Below are positions 35,572-44,490 of a stretch of 64,000 bases of DNA, one piece after another; positions within the stretch are counted from its first letter, which is position 1, and the number at the start of each line of letters is the position of its first letter. Position numbers and translations under genes: made by a program. Location of the stretch: assembly GCF_009363555.1 (NCBI RefSeq), contig NZ_CP045372.1:2677501-2741500 (forward strand), read 5' to 3'. Below the pieces are notes generated by a model. The model did not search any database. It was not told the origin of the DNA and saw only the letters and a program-made list of their open reading frames with translations. Source of the DNA: Sulfitobacter sp. THAF37 (GTDB lineage: Bacteria > Pseudomonadota > Alphaproteobacteria > Rhodobacterales > Rhodobacteraceae).

Positions 35572-37926
35572 ATGCTGTTTGGTCTGGACGGGGTCGAAGT
35601 TGGCCTGCTTATCGTCTTCATCTGCCTGTTTGGCGGCATCCTGTCGGGCTTTCCGGTGGCCTTTGCCATCGGCGGCGCGGGGATCATCTCCTTCGGGATC
35701 ATCGCGGCGATGGATTCAGCCGGTCTGCTGATCCACCAGGCCATCGACACCTCGTCGGACGCCTACCGCGAACTGGTGAATTCGGGGGTGAAGACCGATG
35801 TGATCTCGATCTTCCGATACCCCGAACTGCCACGGGTCGCCGAATCCGTCTTTCCGCAAGGCTGGGAAGTCGCGCTGGACCGGAATGTCAGCTTCATCGT
35901 CAACCGGATGAACGAACGTGTCCTGGCGGGGCAAAGCATCGAGACACTGCTGGCGGTGCTGATGTTCGTTCTGATGGGCATCACGCTGGAGCGGTCCAAG
36001 ATCGCCAATGACCTGCTGACAACGATGGCCCGCGTCTTTGGCCCGCTGCCGGGCGGGCTGGCGGTGTCGATCGTGGTCGTCGGGGCCTTTCTTGCCGCGT
36101 CTACCGGCATCGTCGGCGCCACGGTGGTCACGATGGGCCTGCTGGCGCTGCCGACCATGCTGCGCAGCGGCTATTCGCCCGAACTCGCCACCGGGGTCAT
36201 CGCCGCCTCCGGAACGCTGGGCCAGATCATTCCGCCGTCCATCGTGATCGTGCTTCTGGGCACCCTGGCGGGGGATCTCTATTCCGCCGCGCAAGAGGCG
36301 CGGGCGACCTCGGCAGGCTGTACCGACGCGCTGACCTTCCTGGGGGAACCGGCGGTGGTGTCGGTGGGCACCCTGTTCCAGGCGGCCCTGCTGCCCGGCA
36401 TTCTGCTGGCCTTGCTCTATGCGCTCTATGCGTTCTGCTACGCGCTGCTGAACCCTTCCAAGGCACCGGCGGTCGAACTGGGCACCACCAACAGCGAGCC
36501 GATCACCAGGCGCGAAGCCTTTACCTGGTTCGCCGGTGCGCCGATCCTGCTGATCGTCGGCACCATCCTGCTGGGCAACATCGGCGCCGTGGGCAGCCAG
36601 TCCACCGTGGTCTCCGCCTTTTCCGAAAGCGGTGCGACGGCGAGCCTGCGCACCAATGTCGGCGAAGAGTGCAAGGCCGCGATGATCGACCTGCACGGCC
36701 AGCAGGCGTGGGACCGCGCCGTCGCGGAACAGGCGGCAATCGACGAGGCCGGCGGGGTCCAGACCAGCGAGCGGCTGACCGAGGACCAACTGGCCGAAAA
36801 CCGCGCCGCCAAGATCGCCGCGGCGGCGCCCATCGGCACCGGGGTCGCGATCATCGTGGTGTTGCTGGGCCTGATCCTGACGACCGCACGCGGCGTATCG
36901 CCCTCCGCCGATGGCAGGCCGCTGATCCTCGGGGCCATCGGTCTGGTACTGATGGTGCTGGTGGATGTTCTTCTGGTCGGGCCCGTCACCTCGCCGGGGG
37001 TCATGGTGATCCTGATGGCACTGCCCTTCGTCCTCGCGATGTACGGGGTCATATATGCCACCAGGCTTTGCGCCGGGAACGAGCTGATCCGCGTGGTCTT
37101 TCCGCCGCTGATGCTGATCGTCGCGGTGCTGGGGTCGATCCTGGGCGGGATCACCAATCCGACCCCAGCGGCGGCGCTGGGGGCGGGAGGTGCGATCATG
37201 CTCGCCGCCTATCGCAAGCTCAAGGACGAGGACCGCAGCCCCAAGATCATCATCTGGTCGACCCTTGCCATCATCGTGTGCATCCTCGTGGGCGTGAATT
37301 TCGATCTGCGGATCAATCAGGACGGCGTGAGCTTTGAAAGCTGGGTTGCCTTCTTTGTGGCCTATGGCGCTTATATCTACGCGGTGTTCGGGCTGCTGTT
37401 TGCCTGCTGGGTGCTCTATACCTCTGGCGTGCTGACACCGGTGGTGCGTGAAACGGCCAAGGTTACTTCGATGGTCTTTACCATCCTGATCGGCTCGCAG
37501 CTGCTGAACCTCGTGGTGATCAGCTTTGGCGGGGAACATTACATCCAGCAGTTCCTGCGGTCCTTCGACAACGAACTGACGGTGTTCCTGCTGGTGATGC
37601 TGGTGCTCTTCGTGCTGGGCTTCGTGCTCGACTTTCTCGAAATCATCTACATCGTCGTGCCGATTGTCGGCCCGGTGATCTACGGTGGCACCTTTGATCC
37701 CAAATGGGTGACGATCATGATCGCCGTGAACCTGCAGACCTCGTTCCTGACGCCGCCTTTCGGTTTCGCGCTGTTCTACCTGCGCGGGGTCGCCCCGGCC
37801 AGTGTCACGACCCAGCACATCTACCGGGGCATCGTGCCCTTCGTGCTGATCCAGGTGGCCGGTCTGGCGATCCTGTGGTTCTTCCCGTCGATCGTGACCA
37901 TCGTGCCCGAGCTGATACCGAACTGA
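35572..37926 (+). CDS. TRAP transporter large permease (DctM), extended form
   Basis: A 784-aa inner-membrane permease, nearly twice the usual 430. The core DctM motifs are split: N-terminal FGGILSGFPVAFAIGGAG, then PLPGGLAVSIVVVGAFLAAS, TGIVGATVVTMGLLALPTML, ASGTLGQIIPPSIVIVLLG; and C-terminal FVLDFLEIIYIVVPIVGPVI, TSFLTPPFGFALFYLRGVAP. Two insertions are seen: a hydrophilic stretch near residues 45-115 and a long central region (about 250-560) with a soluble segment (GATASLRTNVGEECKAAMID) and extra helices. Such long forms occur in the TakM/mannitol-chloroaromatic TRAP branch. Sodium-driven uptake of the DctP ligand. Confidence 0.9.
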   Translation: MLFGLDGVEVGLLIVFICLFGGILSGFPVAFAIGGAGIISFGIIAAMDSAGLLIHQAIDTSSDAYRELVNSGVKTDVISIFRYPELPRVAESVFPQGWEVALDRNVSFIVNRMNERVLAGQSIETLLAVLMFVLMGITLERSKIANDLLTTMARVFGPLPGGLAVSIVVVGAFLAASTGIVGATVVTMGLLALPTMLRSGYSPELATGVIAASGTLGQIIPPSIVIVLLGTLAGDLYSAAQEARATSAGCTDALTFLGEPAVVSVGTLFQAALLPGILLALLYALYAFCYALLNPSKAPAVELGTTNSEPITRREAFTWFAGAPILLIVGTILLGNIGAVGSQSTVVSAFSESGATASLRTNVGEECKAAMIDLHGQQAWDRAVAEQAAIDEAGGVQTSERLTEDQLAENRAAKIAAAAPIGTGVAIIVVLLGLILTTARGVSPSADGRPLILGAIGLVLMVLVDVLLVGPVTSPGVMVILMALPFVLAMYGVIYATRLCAGNELIRVVFPPLMLIVAVLGSILGGITNPTPAAALGAGGAIMLAAYRKLKDEDRSPKIIIWSTLAIIVCILVGVNFDLRINQDGVSFESWVAFFVAYGAYIYAVFGLLFACWVLYTSGVLTPVVRETAKVTSMVFTILIGSQLLNLVVISFGGEHYIQQFLRSFDNELTVFLLVMLVLFVLGFVLDFLEIIYIVVPIVGPVIYGGTFDPKWVTIMIAVNLQTSFLTPPFGFALFYLRGVAPASVTTQHIYRGIVPFVLIQVAGLAILWFFPSIVTIVPELIPN

Positions 37927-37955
37927 CCGGCTGACGCGGCAGACCCGAGGACGTG

Positions 37956-37983
37956 AAAGGCCGCGCCAAAGGGTGCGGCCTTT
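37956..37983 (+). terminator. Terminator-like hairpin after the TRAP operon
   Basis: Arms AAAGGCCGC (37956-37964) and GCGGCCTTT (37975-37983) with a ten-base loop, 30 bases after the dctM stop. The run of T is only three, so termination is probable rather than certain. Confidence 0.55.
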
Positions 37984-38106
37984 GCGGTTGCGGGACCGCA
38001 AAGGCGGTCTTTGTGCCGATCCGCCGGGATTTTTCATCACCGAAAAACCGGGCCGGGGGTGCGGTTTGCGATCCGTGCCCCTAGATATCAGGGAAAGGAG
38101 ACATTC

Positions 38107-39099
38107 ATGCAGTATTCCCTTCTCGATCTTTGCCCGGTGCCCGAGGGCAGCGATGCAGCACAGGCCATGCGCAACACCACCGAACTTGCCCAGCGGGCCG
38201 AGGCGCTGGGATATCACCGCTACTGGATGGCGGAGCATCACAACATGCCCGGCATCGCCTCTGCCGCGACATCCGTGCTGATCGGTCATGTCGCCAGCGT
38301 GACGCGGAAAATGCGGGTCGGGGCAGGGGGCATCATGCTGCCCAACCACGCGCCGCTCGCCATCGCAGAGCAGTTCGGCACGCTGGCCACGCTATACGGC
38401 GACAGGATCGATTTGGGGCTGGGCCGCGCACCCGGTGGCGATCAGGCGGTCTATCACGCGCTGCGCCGCGCGGGCAGCGACGATTTCGTGGCCGACGTGG
38501 CAGAGCTGCAGGGCTACCTGGGCGATCCGCGCCCCGGCGCCCCGGTGCGCTCCCTGCCGGGAGAGGGCACGCATGTCCCGCTGTGGATCCTCGGCTCGTC
38601 GCTGTATGGCGCGCAGGTGGCGGCGCATTTCGGGCTGCCCTATGCCTTTGCTTCGCATTTCGCCCCCGATGCGCTGGAACAGGCGGTTGCGGTCTACCGG
38701 CATCAATTTCAGCCCTCCGCCCAGCTGGAAAAGCCCCATTTCATGCTGGCGGTCAATGTCTTTGCCGCCGACACCGACGCCGAAGGCGCCTATCTGCGGA
38801 CCTCGATGCAGCAGGCCTTTGCCCGGATGCGGACCGGCCAGCGCGGCAAACTGCCGGCGCCGGTGAAGGACATCGACGCCGAAATCGGCGCGGCGGTGCG
38901 CCGCGGCGTGGATCAGGCGTTGCGGGTGACGGCGGTGGGCAGCCGCGAGACGGTGCGCGACCAGCTCGATGCGCTGCGCGCCGAATACCGGCCCGACGAG
39001 ATGATCCTGACCGGGCAGATCCACGACCATGCGGCGCGGCTGAGGTCGTTCGAGATCGCGGCGGAGGTCATGCAGGGCCTCGACGCCGTGGCGGCCTGA
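38107..39099 (+). CDS. LLM class flavin-dependent oxidoreductase
   Basis: A 330-aa luciferase-like monooxygenase of the MsnO8/YhbW subgroup. Motifs: [69 protein letters not shown] and WILGSS. The family uses FMNH2 with O2 on unknown substrates. Start ATG 38107 has GGAAAGGAG upstream. It stands alone 180 bases after the TRAP permease, in the same direction but beyond a terminator-like hairpin. Confidence 0.9.
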   Translation: MQYSLLDLCPVPEGSDAAQAMRNTTELAQRAEALGYHRYWMAEHHNMPGIASAATSVLIGHVASVTRKMRVGAGGIMLPNHAPLAIAEQFGTLATLYGDRIDLGLGRAPGGDQAVYHALRRAGSDDFVADVAELQGYLGDPRPGAPVRSLPGEGTHVPLWILGSSLYGAQVAAHFGLPYAFASHFAPDALEQAVAVYRHQFQPSAQLEKPHFMLAVNVFAADTDAEGAYLRTSMQQAFARMRTGQRGKLPAPVKDIDAEIGAAVRRGVDQALRVTAVGSRETVRDQLDALRAEYRPDEMILTGQIHDHAARLRSFEIAAEVMQGLDAVAA

Positions 39100-39106
39100 T
39101 GCGGCG

Positions 39107-39478
39107 TTATTGCGCGCATTCACCGGGCGCTGCGAGGCGGTAGAAGCGGCGCCCGTTGCTGCGCTTGCGTTCCTCGACACAGGCGGTGTCGATCAGCCAC
39201 TGGGCCTGATGGATGCTGCGCGCGCGGATGGTTGCGAGCGCGCCCGTGGGCAGGCGTACCGTTGCGCGCACATCGTAAACCATGTCGTCGGAAACATCGA
39301 AGGTCGATAGGACCTCAGCATGGTAAAAGCCGCCGCTTTCATGCGGGCCGAGCGACGCCTGATAGATCAGGAGCGCGATGCCCAGCACCGCCACGCTTGC
39401 TCCGATCCACAGCAACGCGCCCCATTCCTGCAGGAAGATCTGCACGTTGACGGGCAGGAACCGGGTGAACCTAGTCAT
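39107..39478 (-). CDS. Single-pass membrane protein in the PPK2-TetR operon
   Basis: A 123-aa protein with one N-terminal membrane segment (about residues 20-38, ALLWIGASVAVLGIALLIYQ) and a soluble domain (HAEVLSTFDVSDDMVYDVRA, TVRLPTGALATIRARS) with a C-terminal cysteine-containing IDTACVEERKRSNG. No family recognised. Its start overlaps the TetR stop by 8 bases, so it is translated with it. It may be the effector gene of the regulator or serve an envelope function. Confidence 0.7.
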   Translation of the reverse strand: MTRFTRFLPVNVQIFLQEWGALLWIGASVAVLGIALLIYQASLGPHESGGFYHAEVLSTFDVSDDMVYDVRATVRLPTGALATIRARSIHQAQWLIDTACVEERKRSNGRRFYRLAAPGECAQ

Positions 39479-40088
39479 CCGGGCGGACCAGCCCCAGACC
39501 CCGCAGGTAGATGCCGATGCCGGTTTCCAGCAGGTCGTCGGGCGGAAACGGCGAGGCGCGGCCGGGGGAATTGCGGGCGAAAAGCTCGACCACGCCGTGG
39601 CTCATCGCCCAGATATGGGCCGAGAACATGGACGCAGGCGGGCGGCGGTCCTCGGGGATGTGTTTGCTGAGGTCCGTGGCGGCGCGTTCCAGCACGGCAT
39701 TGGCACGGCCCGCCACGGCGGCCAGATCCGGCGTGCGGTTCACCGAGATGCCGCTTTCGAACATGGCGATGTAGTGGCCGGGGTATTTCCGCGCAAACGC
39801 CAGGTAGGCCCGGCCCGTCGCCTCGAACGCTTTCAGCGCCGAGGGCTGGCCGGACTGGTAGGCAAAGTCCATCAGATCCGCAAAAATCTCGTAGCCCTGC
39901 CGGGCGGCTTCGGCGATCAGATCCTCGCGCCCGTCGAAATGGCGATAGACCGCCGCCGGGGTCACGCCCGCCTGTTTCGCCGCCTCCGACAGGGTAAAAC
40001 CCGTCGGCCCCCGCGCCTCGATCAGTTCGAGCGCCGCATCCACCAGGGCCTGACGCAGGTTGCCGTGGTGGTAGCCCCGTTTAGGCAT
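39471..40088 (-). CDS. TetR/AcrR family regulator
   Basis: A 205-aa repressor-type protein with an N-terminal HTH (residues 9-55: [48 protein letters not shown]) and a C-terminal ligand/dimer domain of the WHG type ([20 protein letters not shown], then [16 protein letters not shown]). It overlaps the PPK2 stop by 8 bases and the membrane-protein start by 8 bases, so it sits inside a coupled operon and may be autoregulated. Ligand unknown. Confidence 0.9.
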   Translation of the reverse strand: MPKRGYHHGNLRQALVDAALELIEARGPTGFTLSEAAKQAGVTPAAVYRHFDGREDLIAEAARQGYEIFADLMDFAYQSGQPSALKAFEATGRAYLAFARKYPGHYIAMFESGISVNRTPDLAAVAGRANAVLERAATDLSKHIPEDRRPPASMFSAHIWAMSHGVVELFARNSPGRASPFPPDDLLETGIGIYLRGLGLVRPDD

Positions 40089-40950
40089 CCCAGATGTCCG
40101 GGCCGCCGCAGATCAGCGGGTCGATCTGGCCGATGGCGCGGCTGTCCTTCTGGGGGTAATCGAAGGCATGGCACACCACCCGCATGGCATTCAGCCGCGC
40201 CCGCCGCTTGTCGTCAGAGCGGATGACGGTCCAGGGCGCGTGTTCGGTATGGCTGCGCGCCAGCGTGTCCTTGATCGCGGCGGAATAGGCATCCCATTTC
40301 GCCAGCCCCTGAACGTCGATACTGCTGAGCTTCCACTGCTTCAGCGGGTCGCTTTCGCGCGCCAGCATACGGCGCAGTTGTTCGCCGCGCCCCACGTTCA
40401 GCCAGAACTTGAACAGGTGAATGCCGTCATCCACCAGCATCCTTTCGAAATCGGGCACCTGGTTGAAGAAATGGCGGTTCTGCTCGGGTGTGCAGAACCC
40501 GAAGACCGGTTCGACCACGCCACGGTTGTACCAGGATCGGTCGTAGAACACGATTTCGCCCGCGGTGGGCAGATGGCTGACGTAGCGTTGGAAATACCAT
40601 TGGCCGCGCTCTGCCTCGGTCGGCTTGGGCAGGGCGACCACGCGGGCGGCGCGCGGGTTGAGGTTGTCGCGCAGCCGGTTGATCGTACCGCCCTTGCCAG
40701 CGGCATCGCGCCCCTCAAAGACCATGACGATGCGCGTGCCGCTGTCGCGGACCCAGGACTGCAGCTTGACCAGCTCGATCTGCAACCGGTCGTATTCGCG
40801 GTCGTACTGCTTGCCGCCCAGGCGTTCGGAATGCGGGTAGCTTTCGGTGATCACGTCGTCCTTGTCCGCGCGCCGGATCGCGTTGCGGATGTTTTCGGGC
40901 GCTTCGTTCTCGAAGAAGGCGCTGATCGCGCCGTCAAAGGGCAGCTTCAT
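40081..40950 (-). CDS. ppk2: Polyphosphate kinase 2
   Basis: A 289-aa class of PPK2 enzyme that transfers phosphate between polyphosphate and nucleoside di- or monophosphates. Walker [12 protein letters not shown] (about residues 79-88), Walker [10 protein letters not shown] (Asp137), the lid motif near [15 protein letters not shown] [10 protein letters not shown], and the C-terminal [17 protein letters not shown] helix. One PPK2 domain, so class I or III; which nucleotide is used cannot be told by eye. The start at 40950 follows AGGAGG at ideal spacing; the in-frame ATG at 40980 lacks one. First gene of the overlapping ppk2-tetR-membrane protein set. Confidence 0.93.
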   Translation of the reverse strand: MKLPFDGAISAFFENEAPENIRNAIRRADKDDVITESYPHSERLGGKQYDREYDRLQIELVKLQSWVRDSGTRIVMVFEGRDAAGKGGTINRLRDNLNPRAARVVALPKPTEAERGQWYFQRYVSHLPTAGEIVFYDRSWYNRGVVEPVFGFCTPEQNRHFFNQVPDFERMLVDDGIHLFKFWLNVGRGEQLRRMLARESDPLKQWKLSSIDVQGLAKWDAYSAAIKDTLARSHTEHAPWTVIRSDDKRRARLNAMRVVCHAFDYPQKDSRAIGQIDPLICGGPDIWDA

Positions 40951-40998
40951 GCGGCCTCCTGTCATGCTCTTTCGTGTCAATATGGGATGTTAAGGCGA

Positions 40999-41970
40999 TT
41001 AACGCAAACCTGCACGTTCCGCCGCCCGGTCTATGGCGGCGATGACCGCGTCGGGCGCGGTGTGCTGCACCATATGGCCCTGACCGGGCAGAAGATCCAG
41101 CGCCCCGTTCGGGACGTCGCCCATCAACACCTCGGCGTGGATATGGGCGGGCACGATGGTATCGGCATCGCCGTGCACCGCCTCTATGGGCATGGTCAGG
41201 GCGGCATATTCCTTTTGCATCTCGACCACATGCGGGCGCAGCGCGTTGACCTGCTGGGCATTGGCACGCAGCGACGTCCGGCGCAGGGTCAGCCCGGTGC
41301 CCAGATGGTCGCCATATCCCCGCGGCGCATCCTGAGGTTCAAAGATGCTGCCGATGCTGGTCTCGACGTAGGATTCAGGAACAAAGGCCGAAACCATCGG
41401 CACGAACAGCGCGCCACCCAGGCGCGAGCCATTGACCGTATAGGTCCAGCCCAGCCCGCCGGGCCAGGGTTCGGACACGGCGCTGGCCAGCACCAGCGCA
41501 GCCGTGTCGTCAGGCCGCGAGAGGCCCCAGGCGATGGCCACGATCCCGCCAAAGGAATGGCCCAGCACGATGGGGGTGCGCACCTCCAGCCGGTCCGCGG
41601 CCTTTTGCAGCAGCGCCGCCTGCGCCATCGGCGTTTCCTCGGCCGTGTTCCACGCGCCGCCCGACCCCGGCAGGCGCCCGGTGTAGCCCATGCCGGGACG
41701 GTCGAACAGGATCACGCGGTAGCGTTCCGCCAGCCGTTGGGCAAAACCCATCGTGAAGTCCCGCAGATTGCCGCTGGCCCCGTGGATCAGCACCAGATCG
41801 GGGCCGCTGCCCATGACCAGCGCATGAACCGGCACGCCGTCGACGTCCATGATGCGGCCCACCGGGGGGGTGTCGGCCTCTGCCGCGGCCTCGCGCGTGG
41901 CGGCACGCCACTGGACCACGCCGATCAGAACGGCCAGCAGGATCAGGAACAGGATCAGGGCGGTGCGCAT
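40999..41970 (-). CDS. Membrane-anchored alpha/beta hydrolase
   Basis: A 323-aa alpha/beta hydrolase with an N-terminal membrane anchor (about residues 2-22, TALILFLILLAVLIGVVQWR), so its domain probably faces the periplasm. Motifs: LVLIHGASGNLRDF (oxyanion loop), LFDRPGMGYTGR, GHSFGGIVAI (nucleophile Ser), and a late Asp and His (VHGDADTIVP, GQGHMVQHT). A complete Ser-Asp-His triad. Substrate unknown. It begins four bases after the metA stop on the same strand, so it is likely cotranscribed with metA. Confidence 0.85.
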   Translation of the reverse strand: MRTALILFLILLAVLIGVVQWRAATREAAAEADTPPVGRIMDVDGVPVHALVMGSGPDLVLIHGASGNLRDFTMGFAQRLAERYRVILFDRPGMGYTGRLPGSGGAWNTAEETPMAQAALLQKAADRLEVRTPIVLGHSFGGIVAIAWGLSRPDDTAALVLASAVSEPWPGGLGWTYTVNGSRLGGALFVPMVSAFVPESYVETSIGSIFEPQDAPRGYGDHLGTGLTLRRTSLRANAQQVNALRPHVVEMQKEYAALTMPIEAVHGDADTIVPAHIHAEVLMGDVPNGALDLLPGQGHMVQHTAPDAVIAAIDRAAERAGLR

Positions 41971-41974
41971 CCGC

Positions 41975-42892
41975 TCAGGTGCCGATCTTGGAGATGTCGT
42001 AGGGACAGCTCTGGTAGATTTCGTTGATCCAGTTGCCGTAGAGCAGATGCGCATGGCTGCGCCAGCGGTTCATCGGCGCGCGCGACGGGTCGTCGCCGGG
42101 GTAGTAGTTGCAGGGCACGTTGATCGGCGTGCCGGCGGCCACGTCGCGGTCGTATTCCTGTTTCAGCGTATCGCTGTCGTATTCGAAGTGGTTGAAGACA
42201 TAGAGCGCACGGTGGTCTGCGTCTTCGATCAGGCAGGGCCCGACCTCGTCGCTGGCCAGCAGGGTCGTCAGCTTGGGATGGGCATCGACCTCGTCCTGGC
42301 GCATCTCGGTCCAGCGCGAGACAGGCACGACACAATCGTCCGAAAACCCCCGCAGATAGGGCGAGGCGGGCGCAAGGTTGCTGTGGCGGAAACAGCCAAA
42401 GGCCTTTTCCTCAAGAATGTGCTTCCTGACCCCGTGAAAATGGTTGATCATCGCCATGCCGCCCCAGCAGACGCCAAAGGTGGAATGCACGTTTGTCTGG
42501 GTCCAGTCCATGACGCGGCGCAGTTCGTCCCAATAGGTGACTTCTTCGAAGTCCATGTGTTCGATCGGCGCGCCGGTGATGATCAGCCCGTCGAACTTCT
42601 CGTCCCAGACATCGCTCACCGGGCGGTAGAAGCTTTCCATATGGGCTGCGGCGGTGTTGCGCGTGCGGTGGTCCGACATGCGCAGCAGGCTGAATTCGAT
42701 CTGCAGGGGCGTGGCCCCGATCAGCCGGGCGAACTGGTTCTCGGTCTGGATCTTCTTGGGCATCAGGTTCAGCAGCGCGATCTTCAGCGGGCGGATGTCC
42801 TGATGATCGGCCAGTTCATCGTCCAGCAGCATCACACCCTCGCGGCTCAGCACGTCGTAGGCGGGCAGGGTGGCGGGAATCTTGATGGGCAT
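41975..42892 (-). CDS. metA: Homoserine O-acetyltransferase (MetA family)
   Basis: A 305-aa MetA-family enzyme that activates homoserine for methionine synthesis. The nucleophile is Cys142 ([10 protein letters not shown]), with His and Glu in [11 protein letters not shown], and [19 protein letters not shown] and [13 protein letters not shown] in the core. Residue 111 is Glu; in this family Glu111 was shown to favour acetyl-CoA, while Gly111 favours succinyl-CoA. So I predict O-acetylhomoserine despite the usual 'succinyltransferase' label. Start ATG 42892; the long upstream frame is not conserved. A stable stem precedes it in the leader. Confidence 0.93.
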   Translation of the reverse strand: MPIKIPATLPAYDVLSREGVMLLDDELADHQDIRPLKIALLNLMPKKIQTENQFARLIGATPLQIEFSLLRMSDHRTRNTAAAHMESFYRPVSDVWDEKFDGLIITGAPIEHMDFEEVTYWDELRRVMDWTQTNVHSTFGVCWGGMAMINHFHGVRKHILEEKAFGCFRHSNLAPASPYLRGFSDDCVVPVSRWTEMRQDEVDAHPKLTTLLASDEVGPCLIEDADHRALYVFNHFEYDSDTLKQEYDRDVAAGTPINVPCNYYPGDDPSRAPMNRWRSHAHLLYGNWINEIYQSCPYDISKIGT

Positions 42893-42929
42893 GGGCGTGG
42901 CGATCCGTGTATTGAAGGGCTTAGATAGA

Positions 42930-42977
42930 CCGGGCAGGCTGCGCTGCCAAGGGGGCCGAGGCGGCAGCGCCCGCCGG
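42930..42977 (-). promoter_or_regulatory. Structured leader upstream of metA
   Basis: A perfect 8-bp stem GCGCTGCC (plus 42941-42948) with GGCAGCGC (42963-42970) is enclosed by CCGG/CCGG (42930-42933, 42974-42977) in the 5' region of metA. metA genes of alphaproteobacteria often have SAM riboswitches, but I cannot match the SAM-II consensus here. It may be a different control element or only a stem-loop. Confidence 0.3.
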
Positions 42978-43044
42978 TGTGACATTGCATTTTTCCCGCG
43001 CAGCGGCATCATGGCGTTCTGTCCAGCCCCGCGCGGAGGTGTCC

Positions 43045-43620
43045 ATGCGTCTGATCCTGCTTCTTCTGTGTCTTGCCTGCCCGCTGTCCGCCGCCGCGCA
43101 GCAGGGCGATCCGATGGATGTCCAACGCTGCATCTGGCGCTGCCTTGCCGCGTCATCCGGTCCGGCCAGTTCTGAATACAATCAATGCGTTGTGCGCCTT
43201 TGTTCAGGTGATCCCGTAGCGTCGCCCAGTCCGGCTGTGCCGCCACCGGCACCGCTGGCGTGGCGCGCGGGGCTGGCCAGTGACGGGGTGCACCGCTTTG
43301 CCGGTGCGGATGCCGAACAGGGATACGGGTTCTATTATTTCTGCACCCCGCAGGCCAGTTTCTTTGCGCTGACGGCGCTGCCGATGGCGGCAGGGCAATA
43401 CCGTTTCGTGATCGGTGACGTTGCCTATCTGGTGCCGCTGGACCGCAGCCGGGGCGATCTGAGCGTAAACATCCCGCCGGGTGATACCTTCATGCAGGGG
43501 GTGCAGGCGGGGTCCTGGCTCCGGGTGGAGGCGCTGGATGGCACGTCGCTGATCCAGTTTTCTCTGTCCGGTGCGGGTGAGAGCACCCGCAGCGCGGTAG
43601 AGGGATGCTTTGGCCGGTAA
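43045..43620 (+). CDS. Secreted cysteine-containing protein of unknown function
   Basis: A 191-aa exported protein: signal peptide [19 protein letters not shown], then a four-cysteine segment ([27 protein letters not shown]; Cx3C and Cx4C spacing) that could form two disulfides, a Pro-rich linker ([12 protein letters not shown]) and a beta-rich domain ([28 protein letters not shown]) ending in a further Cys. No family recognised. It diverges from metA and converges 6 bases short of the P-loop gene. GGAGGTGTCC precedes ATG 43045. Confidence 0.7.
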   Translation: MRLILLLLCLACPLSAAAQQGDPMDVQRCIWRCLAASSGPASSEYNQCVVRLCSGDPVASPSPAVPPPAPLAWRAGLASDGVHRFAGADAEQGYGFYYFCTPQASFFALTALPMAAGQYRFVIGDVAYLVPLDRSRGDLSVNIPPGDTFMQGVQAGSWLRVEALDGTSLIQFSLSGAGESTRSAVEGCFGR

Positions 43621-43626
43621 ACCGCG

Positions 43627-44478
43627 TTAGGGCAGACAGTCCGCGATCAGCTCCACGAAATCCGCTTCGGTCTTCAACGCGCCGATCTGGTCAGGGGTGA
43701 TCGTCACCCCCCATTTCGCCATCGCCTCATAGCGGGGCTGGCGGTGCGACAGCGCCTGCGCATAGGTCCATCGGACGAAGGCATCAGGATCAACTTTGTC
43801 CTCTGACACGTTGTTTTCACTCAGATAATCCTGCCACACCCGCTCCAGGAACGCAGGTTGATAGGCCATCGGCTTCGGCGCGCGGTCAAAGCGGCGGATC
43901 AGCTCCTGGGTGTGGGCCTCATCGCCCTTGATCCAGACCAGCAGACATTCCTCTGACAGGGTTTTCAGCAGCGGATCCTCGGGGTTCGCCGGGTCCACCC
44001 ATTCACAGATCGACCCGCCCGTGTCGCAGATGAAATGGTCATAGCCGTAAAGCGCCTTGGCGCGGTTGGCGAAATGCGGCGTGTCGTTCAGCGCCGCGAT
44101 CTCGGCCAGGCGGAAGGCCTCCTGCCTCGTGGCGTATTCGGCCATCGGCAGGCCGCCCTTGTGGGGCGATCCGGGCTTGCCCAGCCAGGTGGCCACCGGG
44201 CTGAGGTTCTCGAAGGTGATGTTTGAGGCGATGTAGATGCTGTCGGTCATCAGCAGGTCGCGCAGAAACGGAACCTTCATCGCCTCGGCCTTGGCGTTGT
44301 CGACAATCGCTTCGCCGAGGTAGCGGGTGCCGATGCGGTAGTCGATGGAGTAGTGGAACCAGCCGCCCGAGGCGCGCAAAAGCCCGCTCAGATGCGTCTT
44401 GCCCAGCCCCGACATGCCAAAGACAAGCACTTTGCGGCGCGGGGCGGCGCGCCAGTCTCGGGCGGTGGGATAGAGCAT
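43627..44478 (-). CDS. P-loop ATPase/kinase-like protein
   Basis: A 283-aa cytoplasmic protein with Walker A VFGMSGLGKTHLS (about residues 19-31), then YDHFICDTGGSICEWVDP (Walker B-like region near 150) and a conserved-looking acidic C-terminal half. It reads as a nucleoside-kinase or AAA-like NTPase with an unknown target. I know similar proteins from roseobacters only as 'ATPase'. It lies 12 bases downstream of a DMT-permease gene on the same strand, so the two may be an operon. Confidence 0.7.
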   Translation of the reverse strand: MLYPTARDWRAAPRRKVLVFGMSGLGKTHLSGLLRASGGWFHYSIDYRIGTRYLGEAIVDNAKAEAMKVPFLRDLLMTDSIYIASNITFENLSPVATWLGKPGSPHKGGLPMAEYATRQEAFRLAEIAALNDTPHFANRAKALYGYDHFICDTGGSICEWVDPANPEDPLLKTLSEECLLVWIKGDEAHTQELIRRFDRAPKPMAYQPAFLERVWQDYLSENNVSEDKVDPDAFVRWTYAQALSHRQPRYEAMAKWGVTITPDQIGALKTEADFVELIADCLP

Positions 44479-44490
44479 GGGGCAGGTCCG

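Noticed and set aside
35716..38349. An 877-codon open frame antisense to the TRAP permease
   Set aside because: Rich in Asp, His, Gln and Arg as expected for the complement of membrane-protein codons. No domain.
42893..43044. SAM-II riboswitch upstream of metA
   Set aside because: The expected pseudoknot sequences (GCUAAA near the start, the conserved AUUU and CACG elements) are not found; only a simple stem is seen.
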